A program made the position numbers and the translations under genes. Below are positions 35,191 to 46,653 of a stretch of DNA of 64,000 bases, piece by piece. Each line of letters opens with the position of its first letter. Within the stretch, counting starts at the first letter, position 1. This DNA comes from Pristionchus mayeri (Eukaryota; Nematoda; Chromadorea; Rhabditida; Neodiplogasteridae), in NCBI GenBank assembly GCA_036245805.1, contig BTRK01000004.1, positions 39,148,907 through 39,212,906 of the forward strand, read 5' to 3'. The notes beneath the pieces were generated by a model. It did not search any database. It had not been told where the DNA came from and worked only from the letters and a program-made list of their open reading frames with translations.

Positions 35191-35450
35191 TGTGGTGCGG
35201 GTGGCGCAATGGTGTGAGGCGTCGCTTGACATACGAGGGTCCTGAGTTCGATCCCCCGCCTGGGCAGACCAAGCCCTCTATCCCTCCGGGGTCGGTAAAT
35301 TGGTAGTGACCTCGGTCGCGAAAGGTAACGTTCCCTAGAAGCACGTTGGACAGCAGGGATACGTCGGCCTCACCGCACTGCCTCGCCTAACGTAGTCGTT
35401 TAAGACTGTAAAATCGATTGGCGTGGTTGCACCTTTGCCTTTACCCTTTT
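35191..35450 (+). mobile_element. tRNA-derived SINE
   Basis: The 5' head is tRNA-like, with an A-box-type GGGTGGCGCAATGG near 35198 and a B-box GAGTTCGATCC near 35246, as needed for RNA polymerase III. A non-tRNA body of about 190 bp (GGGGTCGGTAAATTGGTAGT, AGCACGTTGGACAGCAGGGA) ends in a short CCTTTGCCTTTACCCTTTT tail. Flanks AGTCAGTAATT (35180-35190) and AGTGAGTAATT (35451-35461) match at 10 of 11 positions, as expected of a LINE-mobilised target duplication. Confidence 0.85.
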
Positions 35451-36736
35451 AGTGAGTAATTAAAATTCTTGAAGCAATGGCCAACTCACACCGAAATTGA
35501 TTTAAAATAAAAATTAGTGTGCAGCTCAGCTGAGTTGATCATTGCGATCGATTTGAGTTGGAGTAGGCAACTGAAGGAACGGCAGGAATTATATTATAAA
35601 AACAAGTCAGGAGTTGAGTCGCAGAAAACGGGAAGATAACATGAAATTGGAAGAGGAGTAGTGCAGTCTTCAGCCCGAGTGAGTGCGCAATGAATGGCGA
35701 GAGTAGAGAAAGAGGAGATGCATGCTACTGCCGTCTTCTCACGCTCTATGTCTGCTTCTACTTCCCCCCTCTCCCTACTTGCTCTATCCCCGAGTCGAAG
35801 AGTGCGTTTGCGAGAATCAATGGCGAAAGGCGAGGCAAAGGGAAGGATGGGGCTAGTCGAGATGTCTCGTCTTCTCCTCTACTCTCCTTCTCTGTAATCC
35901 ATCCCACGCGGCTACTTACTACCTGGAATCTTCACAAACTTGAAAATTCAACACACTCCAAGCATAACACCATGTAGATCATTTCTCAGAGATAATTTAT
36001 TGTTATACAATGCATTTACAGTTGGGAATATAATCGTTTGTAAAATTGGAGATATGGCCCTCGAGTATGTCTACATAGTCACTTCTAACTAACAGAGGAG
36101 TGGGAAGATTTACTCAACAAGAATGAGAGATTGTCCTAGCTTGTTTCGTCCATGAGTTCTTTGTCCAACATTACTGGAGAAACGCCAAATCCATTCTAAC
36201 GGTAGCCACGCTCGTGATCTACCTGAATTGATATTTGTGAGTAAAACCCCTCATATTCAATAATATACGTGCAACCTACGACTATGTGATTGTGGGCATT
36301 CAGGAAATCATGCCCATCGCAAGGAACCTTCGAGTTGGAGTAGACAACTGAAATTATGATGATATAGCAAAAGAGGATAAGACAATAATAACTCGGATAA
36401 CACGAATCGTAAAGGAAATCTAATTTTGCAATGAGTCCAAGAATCCGTTCCGAAGTGTATTTAGAATTAGAAAGTGTGTACATTTTTATGTGATTGCCAG
36501 TGAGATCAAAAGAAGATGAGGCCAGTAACAAAGCAAGAGACGAGATGTGAACTGCCTCTTCTTTCTGGTCTTACACATCTCTTCCTCTCCTCATCGCCTC
36601 TTCTCTACTTTATCCTCGTTCTCTGCCTATTCTCCATCATGAATTATTTCCCTCTCTATTTCTAATTTTACTTTACAACAGTCTATACGCCAGATCAGTT
36701 TTTTTTCCGGGATAATAGTAATGTAAGACGCACAAT

Positions 36737-37677
36737 ATATGAGGTCGTCCGCGATAGATTCAACAACTACCAACGATGCCTAGAAACAGCCCAAAATACC
36801 AAACTCACGAAAACATGTATCCAGGGGTAGTTTTCCATGCTGAACATCGTGGACGACGTCATTTTGCATGAACCGTCCATTTGATGTATGGGTGGTGCCA
36901 TCCCACTTCCGGTCAAATCTACTTTTTATATTGTTACAACGTCAAAATGCACGCTAGAAGCACGAAATTTCGCGCGCTCGAGCAGAATTTCACGCTGAAT
37001 CGACCTGTATATTTCATTGGAAATCGATTTTTTGACTCGATCCTATGGGAGAGAGACCATGATTTATCGATCCGGCTTTTGACGCTGATTCGATTGGTAT
37101 ATACATGTATGGAGATTGGAGGTCGACAAATGCCTCATACATTCGATTTTTATGTATTTTGCGCCCATTTGACTGTGTGATCAAGAAATGAGAAGGCGAC
37201 AATGAGTGGAAAAAATCATTTTGCTCCCTCTCATTTCTCGATCACACAGTGAAATGGGTGCAAAATGTATAAAATCGAATGTGTGAGGCATTTGTCGACC
37301 TCCAATCTCCATACATGTATATACCAATCGAATCAGCGTCAAAAGCCGGATCGATAAATCATGGTCTCTCTCCCATAGGATCGAGTCAAAAAATCGATTT
37401 CCAATGAAATATACAGGTCGATTCAGCGTGAAATTCTGCTCGGGGCGCGCGAAATTTCGTGCTTCTAGCTTGCATTTTGACGTTGTAACAATATAAAAAG
37501 TAGATTTGACCGGAAGTGGGATGGCACCACCCATACATCAAATGAACGATTCATGCAAAATGAAGTAGACCACGATGTTCAGCATGGAAAACTACCCCTA
37601 GAAACATGTTTTCGTGAGTTTGGTATTTTGGGCTGTTGCGGAGCATTGTTGAATCTATCGCGGACAGCCTCATATAC
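36737..37677. mobile_element. Fold-back palindrome, ~0.94 kb
   Basis: Nearly perfect inverted arms of about 460 bp meet near 37205. Examples are GTCCGCGATAGATTCAACAA at 36748 against its complement at 37647, and TTTCATTGGAAATCGATTTT at 37011 against its complement near 37390. Reading frames of near-identical sequence on both strands (36881-37180 and 37534-37181) come from this symmetry. No coding capacity is supported. It is inserted in the 23-42 kb array. Confidence 0.85.
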
Positions 37678-38083
37678 AATATCCAATTTATCGACAAATA
37701 TCATAGTATTCTCACGTCTTAGTGAACACGTGCGGGGCATGATTACTATGCACATTAATATTTCTGCAATTTAGAGGATCGCAGCAAGGCACGCCGTGCA
37801 GCCTTTTTCGTCATCCTTATGGACAGAGTTCACAATCCATCTGAAGAGTTCTGCAATGATGTTTTATTTGTTGCAGTCAAATATGTATTTAGCAAGCTAG
37901 GGGTCGGATGCAAACCATTGCATCAGACAGCCTTCAGTTTATCAAAGGCAACATTAAGCACGTGTTCCCTTCCAATCTGGTGCCCGTACTTTAGAGACTC
38001 ACGATTAATTAGAATTCTTGATTTCTTGTGAAATGTTCATCCTGCGGAGTATTGCTCGGAGTAGGCAACTTAAAAGATTTGAT

Positions 38084-38136
38084 TGTTAAACCTATAGGAA
38101 ACCTATAGGCTACCTATAGGTAAAACCTATAGGCGC
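38084..38136. repeat. CCTATAGG cluster
   Basis: Four copies of the 8-bp palindrome CCTATAGG within about 50 bp. It is a small local repeat; no function is evident. Confidence 0.6.
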
Positions 38137-40802
38137 GATAATGCACACACATAGTGAAATAAATGGAAGAGAGGAAAAAGATTATGCTAGTATGCGGTTG
38201 TTCGGCCGGTTGTACTGAGCGAGTGTTCGAAACGAAGATACGATTGCCCGAATGGCACAATCTAGATCGCGATCAATATCGACTGGGGACTAGAGGGAGA
38301 AATGAGGAGGAACCATTGCGATGGCTGTCCATTTTCTCTTTTTTTGCACACTACTCTTCTCCAATTTCCCTCTATGACTCTCTACTCATTACACTGCATC
38401 TCTCATTCTCTCCTCTTCTCTCTTTCGAGATGGAAGGGACGGAGAGGCGGCGAGAGAAACGCCTCGTTCCTAGGCTGTCCTCCCAACTCTGCCATGTTCA
38501 ATCAACCCTGAATTTATTCAAGTGAAAGAACACGTATACATATCATCATCCCCTCACATTCAATTTCCCGTGGAAATACAATATTCATCTACAAGTTTTT
38601 AAGCACTTTTGATGCACATTCTAATACAATTTGATGAACACATCTGGATGGAAATACAAGATATATGCTAATTGTAAGAGTAGTAGCCCGTGATGTCCTG
38701 AAGAGGTGAGAACCGAGACAACGGCTTTTCTTCTTATCTTTCAGCCTCGAGTACCTTATTTTTCTCTTCTAAGACTAAATGCTTCTTTTCGTGACATTGG
38801 ATACGTCTGAAAATAAAAGACTTCACAGTTTAATGAATATCTTAACATCATCCAAAAATAGAATTACTGATAAAAAGTATAGTTTACCTTTGCCTGGGCT
38901 GAAAGATGAAATGTTGAACATGAATTATTATTGGCGAGATCTTAATCACATTATTAAGAAAAGTGTATTTCCTGATTTAAACTTCTTGCTCACGGTAAAT
39001 TGATGTTCGTGTGATTCGTATATTGTTCTAGATTGATAGGACGGTTCGAGTTGGAGTAGGCACCTAAAGAAGGACAGAAAAGTAAAGGAATATCGATATT
39101 GGAAAATGCGATTGAATAATGTCGGTAGAATTGGATTTGTCAACACTCATTCTATTGGCAAGAATAACGACAAGAAGCGAACAGAAAAGGGGGTTTATGT
39201 GCAATCAATATAAACGGCGGCAAGATACAAACGGGGGGGGGGGGGGGTTGCGGCTGTATAATCAATCGGGAAGGCGGAAAAAGGAGCAGAGAAAAGAACG
39301 AAGAAAGAGTGAGTGACATCAGCGTTGTCCCTAGTTCTGTCTGACTACACGTCCGACTCTGCGTCTCTTTCGTCTCTCCCTCCATTTATCTCTCTACACT
39401 CTCGCCCAGAGTGCACATGCACAAGGGATAGGGAGAAGGATGGTGAATGCTAATCCTTACTACACGCTCCCTCTCCTTCTCCACTCATTGCATTTCATCT
39501 GTCCTTCTTTCATCTTCTCTCCTTCGAGAAGGGATGGAGCGACGGTCAGAGAAACACCTCGTTTCCCGGCCATCTCCACAACTATACAATTTCCCTACCA
39601 ACCAAAACATATTCCATTGGAAGTGGAAGTATTACTTTCTCGCGTTTCTCCTCTTCCTCACCTTTTCGTTAGCCGCTCCAAAGGAATTACTCGATTTATC
39701 AACAATAAAATATGTAAATATGCCGAACATTCGAATAATAACACGACGAGAGTAAAATACAAGTAAGATGAGAATTGCAGTAGAAAAAAACTGTTCCTGT
39801 TTCGCATATCTTACTCCATCGAAAACGTGCACTCCGCGCGATACTCACTCCATGAAGACTCGAACATGTCTGAAACAATTGGGCAACGAGTACGGTATAA
39901 CCAATTGATGTAGTACCATTCACATACAATAAGTAAAGAAGGCTTGAGGAAGTGGCCAACTCACATTTCAATTTCATGAGAAGAATATATGCTATTCTGA
40001 ATTGGCTATTGCGGTCGTCGAATTGGAGTAGGCAACTGAATAAGAATTCCAATTAAAATAGGTAATATTGTTGTGGAAAACAAGTCATGTAAAATGAGTA
40101 AATATGAGTAATGCAGCAAGCTTGCATCAGCAGTGTGCGCCCAAAAAACGAGTAGAAGTGAGGAAAGAGTCAGGAAAGACGCTCGCAGCCAACTAAAGCT
40201 CTCTAACTGCGTCTACTCCTCATCTTTCTCCCTATTCGCTCTCTCCACTACATCCACTTATGAGTCGCAGAGTGCGTGTGTGTGAATCAATGGCGAGCGC
40301 GAGGAAAGATGGAGGAAGGGGACAAATGCAGACTAGTCGAGATGTCTCGCCCTACTCCTTCTTCTCTACTCTTGCAATCTTTCCCACGAATGGAGAGGAA
40401 GAGTTATCTCATCCATCTCAGCAATATCTCATATCTCGCCCTCCAGCTGCAATGTGCAAAACAAAAACAAACGATGATGTATTTATCACATCGTAAATCG
40501 ACAATTTCTAATTAATTTCCACGTCATTGATCTTCCTGTTCCAGTACAAATGTCATGTCTCTGAATGAATCCGATAATTTATCACTACACGCATAGATAC
40601 CTGAAGAAGCTATAATATGTGTAGACAGTTTCCTTGTTGACGCATAACTTGAATGCCGTTTACCTGATTACATCATTATTAAATTCAGATTTTTTCACGA
40701 AATGGGACAAGTATTGATTCAAATTAGTCCCAACATGGACAATACATCCACTAAATCATTCGAGAAATTGTGAAGATTACGAGAGAGGAATCGAATCACG
40801 AC

Positions 40803-41796
40803 TAGAGTTGACAATCCAAGGGCGAGCGCAAGGCCTTGTTCTCGATGCTCCGCGGGATGCAAATCGCTTCATTCCTTGGACAAGGGGGGGGAGCGGTCTC
40901 CCTTGCGCAAGGGAACGGGATCCTTGTGCAAGTATTGAAGGTTAAAAAGGTGCTCAAAGTTGTTCAAAACACACCTAACTTTCGCATTTGCATAATATCG
41001 TTCAGGACAACGTGATTAGAGAAGTTTTGAGCGTTTTCCTTTGTTCAACAGTGTTGTTGCGAGGGCTTTGGATTTGAGGGTAGCTTTTTTTTCTTTTCAA
41101 CCGTTTGCATTCCTTTCCTCGGGGAAATGCTGTTCTCCAAGAATAGAGAACTTCAGATCTATGATGTTCATTAATAATCAGTTATTGGAATCTCCTAATC
41201 GGGCTAATAAGCTGCAGCCCGGCGCACCAATTCGGCACTAGCATCTTTTGCATTCATTCCAAACACTCACCACGTAACGAGCAAATCTTTAATTACTTCT
41301 CTTTCTCCCGTTCTCGAAAGTACGTGTAAATCATTCCTCACTCCTAATCTCTTCGCTTACGTTCTCATAGCAATGTACGGTATAGTACGATCATCAGCGT
41401 TGTTTTCTAAGTAAGAAACAGGAATTTCTCAAGCTTAGGTGAAAATTAGCTGCACCTACGGTAATAATATGTTCCGTATGGCATAGTAAAACAACCGCAT
41501 GACACCTAGGACTGCATCAAGTGCTTTCAATGTGTCAACGAAGAGCCTTAGAATAAATTAAAACAGTGAATAGTGATGGGATCTTGTAGTCATCAGTGTA
41601 ATTATGCAAATGTGAAAGTTTGGTATGATTTAAACAACTTTGAACCCCCTTTTTCCGGTCAATACTCACTCCAGCGCGCCCATCCTTGCGCGCCCATCGG
41701 GCTACCGCTCTCTCTCACCCATGCGCAAGGGATAATGGGGCATTTTTGTATAGACCGCCCTTGCTCGTCCCTTGAACCCTTGAATGGTCAACTCTA
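40803..41796. mobile_element. hAT-like non-autonomous element, ~1 kb
   Basis: The ends TAGAGTTGACAATCCAAGGG and the complement of CCCTTGAATGGTCAACTCTA define the element. The 8-bp target duplication ATCACGAC is perfect (40795-40802 and 41797-41804). The arms carry CAAGGGCGAGCGC-type and GGGCGCGC blocks. No transposase frame is visible. Confidence 0.85.
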
Positions 41797-41899
41797 ATCA
41801 CGACCCTAAAAATAAAAGTGATTTTTCCTGACGAGACAAGTTTACGTCCAAAAAGTGGCCGACAACTATACACTTTGCACGTGGAAAAAACATTTGAAA

Positions 41900-42098
41900 C
41901 ATAGGAATAATATCTTGATTTGGCACACCTTTTCAAAATAAGACATCTTGCTCGTATTTGTAGTGGTAGAGAGACCTCTGAAGACGTATCGTGAAACCTA
42001 CCGGTCAGAACTATCGTTGATGAACAGAGGACAAGAAGCCAAGCGGGAAGCATTATTCCACTAACTTTCATGGCTCTTAGAAGCCCGTAAATGATCAA
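41900..42098 (-). CDS. Possible signal-peptide exon in the array
   Basis: The minus frame from 42069 reads MKVSGIMLPAWLLVLCSST, a good signal peptide. It is followed by GRFHDTSSEVSLPL and more frame down to about 41900, near the 40803 MITE. It lies just downstream of the array copy at 42171. I do not recognise the family. It may be the most complete surviving exon of the repeated minus-strand gene, or chance. Confidence 0.3.
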
Positions 42099-42689
42099 AA
42101 CGATTTGGCAAATGACAACTCACCATTCAATTTGTCAGGTTGCGTCATATTTCAAATTCAGTGGCGTTCGAGTTGGAGTAGGCAACTGGAATTATGCCCA
42201 AACTTTACGGAAACGAGGAATATAATGGTAAATGAGAAGAGAGTAATGAGAATGATGATAACACGATCAAGAAACGAATAGAGGGTCTTCTTCAGCGGGA
42301 GTAAGAGGGAGTAATCAATGGCGAGAAGGGGGAGAGGGAGTGGAAGTGGCGAAAACAAGCCCCTCGCGCCGTCGGGTCTGCCCCGTTCTCTCTTCTCATA
42401 AGCTTCCTTCTCTCAGTAGAGCATCCCCCCGTTATTCGAAGAATGGCTTCATACGCGAGCAGATGGAAGAGAGAAAGATGGCAACAACATCTCGCATAGG
42501 CTGACCTCCCTCTATCTTCGTACAACGCTTTTCTCCAGCACAATAGGTTCTTATGTTTGCTCTGATTCTCGGATGAACTTCATTCGCACAATGAATGCGA
42601 TTAATGCACATGTTTATCGTTTTATTAACACAGGTATCACGAGTCGATGAAGCAAAAACAGCCCCATCGCGCACATTTTTTTTCAACCT

Positions 42690-43280
42690 CATTTAATATT
42701 GCTCATATATTTATGTCAAGTGATACTAAAGACAATATTTCGAAAGAACCAGGTTGTTTGTCCCAGAGCCGTCATTTAGGAATTTTCCGGTTTTGCTACC
42801 GGCCTTACCGTATATCAGGTTCCAGATGACCTAGATAAATGACACGGAAGCCAAAAAACGCAGAAAAATAAGATAAACAACTTTCATGTTGACACCAAAA
42901 CCGTAGGATGAAAATCGAAAAAGTTGTATTCAAAAAACTGAATTTCGATGCAGAAATAAAATGGTTTCGCTATCATGCAGGCGACTTGCAGGGATTGTTA
43001 TTGCAGATTATGACAGAGAAAGTTAATCTATATGCAAGAAAAATATAACCAATCAAATCAAAGTGTGCTGTATTTCTCATTTTTTCGATAGAATTGTCGA
43101 AACTGTAATCTCCAAAAATGAATAATTCATTTCCGCTGGCCCATTTGCGAATGATGTCCTAGTTCTCGTGTATTATAGTTGAGTGAACATATGACGAACT
43201 AAAACTGTTGATGAAATCCCGGTATATCTCGTTTTCAAAAATTCGATTTCTCACCATCTGATTTTATCGATTTTACGACG
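42690..43280. other. Gene-free stretch upstream of TIR-1-like copy 1
   Basis: AT-rich. No exon or TATA box comparable to those of copies 3 and 4 was recognised. Confidence 0.4.
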
Positions 43281-44062
43281 GTGAAAAGTACACTTATCGA
43301 TGTGATCACAAAGAACTTCAAATCAATAAATTCAGTTGTTCAATTGTCTACTGGAAATGAACAGATTGTCAATACTCTTTTCGAAGTGGTCCAGAAGTAT
43401 GCAGAGTTGAAGGCCATGGTCAGAAATTTAAATATTTATCGAAAAAAACACATGAAATCTTTGTTAATCACAGACAACAATGGAACTGTCATACAATTAC
43501 TCACAATCGATGAAATATTTGAGCCGTGTTTTAATGAAATTCGTTTACAGAGTGATGCCGTGGGCACGGGACCGTTAGCAGAGCAACTCAAATTTAGGAG
43601 GAATTGCGACGCGTTCTGAGTGCCAAGATAAGTGAGGTCGGAGGAGTGCTGAACGAGCTTCTAATGCCCACTGCCTCCGACAGCCAGATTACGGATGTGA
43701 GATTTATTATTCGTCTCTGTACTATATCGTGGCTACGCGGAGCAAGGCAATAATCGCAGGCCTGCACGATCCTTGCTAAAGTGGTCAAGAAGATTTGTGA
43801 TAACCCGAAGAGCTCTAGTGACCTCTGGATCGCTTTCTGTGACTACATCAGGTTTGGTATTAAATCAATGTTTTGAGATGCTTCATCTTCCATCAACGGT
43901 ACTATATTTTCTGAACTTCACAGGGAGAAAGCCTATATGGAGAAGCTGATTCTTCACTTCGTGCCCCAGTTCGATGAACCGAGCGAACACAACCGAATCG
44001 TGAAAGGTTATTAATTAAGCGTTTAATTAATTAATTAATCAAGCTAATTGTGGAACTAATTA

Positions 44063-45353
44063 CAGGGTGTCCAAAAAGTATTGTTACACGGATAAAACCA
44101 TGTATCTTTCTTTAAAAGCAACATAGACAACTCAAACGGGGCACAGTATTTATCAGTGACCATATGAACATAACAATGCACGATCACTCGATCTGGCCTC
44201 CATTGGCCGCGATGAACTCTCTGAGACGACGAGGGACCGAGTCGATGACGGCCCGCAGGTAAGGGACGTCGATCTTCTCCCATGCCTTGAGAAGGGCTGC
44301 CTTGAGGGAATCGCGGTTCTTGTGGCGAGTAGAGCAGGCCTCCTTCTCCAACACTGACCAAATGCTGAAGTCCAGAGGGTTGAGATCGGGGGAGTTCGAG
44401 GGCCATTCCTCACTCGAGATGAAGTCGGGCAGATGGGCGCGACACCATGCCTGCGTCACTTTTGCCGAGTGAGCAGGCGCTGAATCCTGTTGGAAGGTCC
44501 AGCGAGCCCCTTTGAAGTGGGAGCGGGACCAGGGGAGAAGGGCCTTCTGGAGAATTGCCCTGGTGTAGTACTCCTTGTTGATCTTGACCCCGGGATCCAC
44601 GAACACGAGAGGAGTCTTGCCCGTCGAGCACACACCAGCCCAAACCATCAGTGCCTGGGGGTGGGCAATGCGAGAGATGGTTCTACCTCTGGCGTCAGCT
44701 TGCTGAGGAGACTTGGCGATGATCCTGGTGTTCTGACTGTTGTAGACCTCCTCGACTGAGAACAGCTTCTCGTCAGAGTAAACGGTAGTCAAGTGCTCCC
44801 CACGATCGGCCCGCTGAAGGAGCAGCTTGCATCTCTCCAGGCGCTTCTGCTTGTGGACATCAGTGAGGCCATGGCCCTTTCTCATCTTGTAGGGGTAGGA
44901 CTTGAGAAGAGAATGAACGATGGCACACACGGATCCTTTGGAGATCTTGAGATCCTTAGCCATCTTCCTGATGGATCGTTTGGCATTGCGATTCACTCTC
45001 TTCTCCACGATTCTCCTGTTCTTCTGAGTGAGAGCGGTCTTGGGTCTTCCTGATCTTGGACGGTCCTTCGCAGTGCCCAACTGCTTGAAACGGGAGATGG
45101 TGCGATAGACTGTCATTCGGGAAATACGAAGCTTCCTCCTGATGGAATCTGGGGGGTCGCCGAGGGTCCAAAGGTTGATAATAGTTTGACGATAGCGATT
45201 TGGACGAACCATGACTATGGGAAACTAATTAGTAGGTTCCCTCAACGCACCGAAGGGTGGGCTCAAACGTGTTATTACAGGTTTTGACAACTCGACCTAC
45301 ATGTTAAAAAAATTCGCGTTTCAAAAGTGTAACAATACTTTTTGGACACCCTG
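44063..45353 (-). mobile_element. Tc1/mariner DD37D element, apparently intact
   Basis: The ends CAGGGTGTCCAAAAAGTATT are perfectly inverted for 27 bp and flanked by TA. The single transposase ORF (45212-44184, 342 codons) is uninterrupted. It has N-terminal HTH segments (SIRRKLRISRMTVYRTISRF, about 23-42; a second HTH about 80-100) with GRPKTAL between them. The catalytic residues are D147 (VYSDEKLF), D243 (QQDSAPAH) and D281 (SPDLNPLD). The last two are 37 residues apart, which places it among the DD37D (maT/ITmD37D-like) lineages and not classical Tc1 (DD34E). Of all elements in this window it looks the most likely to be recent. It lies in an intron of TIR-1-like copy 1, between exons ending 44006 and starting 45368. 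Confidence 0.93.
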
Positions 45354-46382
45354 TATGCAAATTTCAGTCCGTATGGCGTGTGGTCGAGTGCTGGAGGAGT
45401 GTCTGAGCAAGGCTAATCTAGAGCACATCGTAGAGAAGAAATTGCTGGCAAAGGTCACCAAGACTGCATTCAACTCCGATAAGGTGAACATTGACGCTTG
45501 AGCGTTATTTACGTGTTTATTGCTTTCTGCATCGCGAGCCGCGCTCTTATTGACGCAATCCACTGACAAAGAAATACGAATAATCAGTGAAACACATGTG
45601 AAGATGTCTCTTGAGAACCATGAAACATAACTTGAATTACATAGAGATATTTGCAGGACCCCGACCAGCGTCGACTCTCCATCAGCTTCTTCGAGAAGCT
45701 ATTCACTCACTCTCCAGATACGAACTACTGGTACTGTAAATCTTCGTTTGAATTGTGCTCATGTTCCTTTCCGATACAATCTATCCAGTGAAAACAATTA
45801 CGGTGTCATAGGCAAACCTTGATTATGATATAAATCCTTCAGCCGTGATTAGTATAGGATAATATTTATAGTTACCGCATTCAGGCTAATCGAGTACGGT
45901 GTGCTACAGTGCATCATGAAGAGGTGCGAAGATAACAGACTGATGAAGAAGTCGCTCAGGTAATCGATATTTGGTGGATGACAATTTTAGTTCCACACGT
46001 CATATTAATCAGAAAAGCGTTTTTTTACAAACTAAGGAGCATAACAAAATGATACGGTATCAGTTGTAGATCGAAATCTTGCACACACGCCGCAGTCGCC
46101 TTCGTGAATCTTGCTCTGTACTCTAATCAGATAATCCAGAAAAGAATTCAGCAGAAAGTGGTGAATAGTTTTGGACAATTTCAAATCTTAGTTCCTCAGT
46201 GTTCCTGTTTAAAAAATCATAAACAAGAGATGGTATGGGAATGTAGTATTATGCATATTAAAAAAAAAGTTGTATTTCAAGGTTCCCAGATGGATCTACT
46301 TTCTCGCTGCGAAATCCGATGATGAGATCACCCGCCACTACAGTTGCCTTGCTATGTCCATCTTTACCACATTTAATGTGCG

Positions 46383-46653
46383 TAAAACGTAAACGTAAGT
46401 TGAGGCATCCACGCAAAGCGGGTTTGCCACCCCCGCGCCAATTCTGCGTTCAGTCTGTCCTGAAGTTATCAGCGACCTATGCGTGAGGCTACCGCCCGTG
46501 TTGTGTGCACGTGGTGGGGGATTTCTGACCTATTTCTTAACCCCCGTGGTCTGGGTGGATCTGCAGGCGAGGGGGGTCGAACTCATGACCATCGGATTCG
46601 CATTCCTGGCACACAACCACTGCGCCACCTCGCCTCCACCTCGCCACCTCGCC
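46383..46653 (-). mobile_element. tRNA-derived SINE with perfect 11-bp duplication
   Basis: On the minus strand the element opens with a tRNA-like head: GAGGTGGCGCAGTGGTTG near 46630 (A-box type) and ATGAGTTCGACCCC near 46580 (B-box). A unique body follows, and it ends ACTTACGTTTACGTTTTA. The target duplication TTTAATGTGCG is perfect at 46372-46382 and 46654-46664. It covers the end of a TIR-1-like exon and its GT donor, so the donor exists twice. Confidence 0.85.

Larger units (their letters stand above)
23641..42200 (-). repeat. Old array of ~13 diverged minus-strand gene/pseudogene blocks
   Basis: A motif reading TTTCAG|TTGCCTACTCCAACTCG on the minus strand recurs with its 3' edge at 23656, 25766, 26565, 28851, 30665, 32718, 33979, 35556, 36333, 38056, 39049, 40021 and 42171 (plus-strand coordinates), always in the same orientation. 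After subtracting inserted elements, the spacing is about 0.8-1.5 kb. Flanking sequence is alignable between blocks: 34660-35060 with 39440-39810, 33900-34220 with 36250-36500, and 35800-35900 with 40270-40390 and 30930-31000. The reading xTT-GCN-TAY-TYC-ARY-TCN gives VAY(S/F)NS, with changes mostly at third codon positions. A GTGAGTTGGCC donor follows about 70-80 bp later in two blocks. Beyond the motif, frames break, so most blocks look like pseudogenes of an unrecognised small protein family. Confidence 0.55.

Noticed and set aside
36881..37534. Two similar protein frames on opposite strands
   Set aside because: They are produced by the near-perfect palindrome at 36737-37677 and have no motif of their own.
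29360..39800. Transmembrane-looking minus frames near 29600, 35000 and 39750 as complete genes
   Set aside because: The segments align with each other at the DNA level, but the best frame differs between copies and no full exon chain could be built.
23656..42190. Conserved RNA hairpin (AGTTG loop CAACT) as the reason for the repeated motif
   Set aside because: The motif can fold, and one copy (33979) shows a paired change to AGCTG/CAGCT. But several copies (30665, 39049, 40021, 201) break the stem, and variable sites fall on third codon positions of a VAYSNS reading, so an exon start explains it better.
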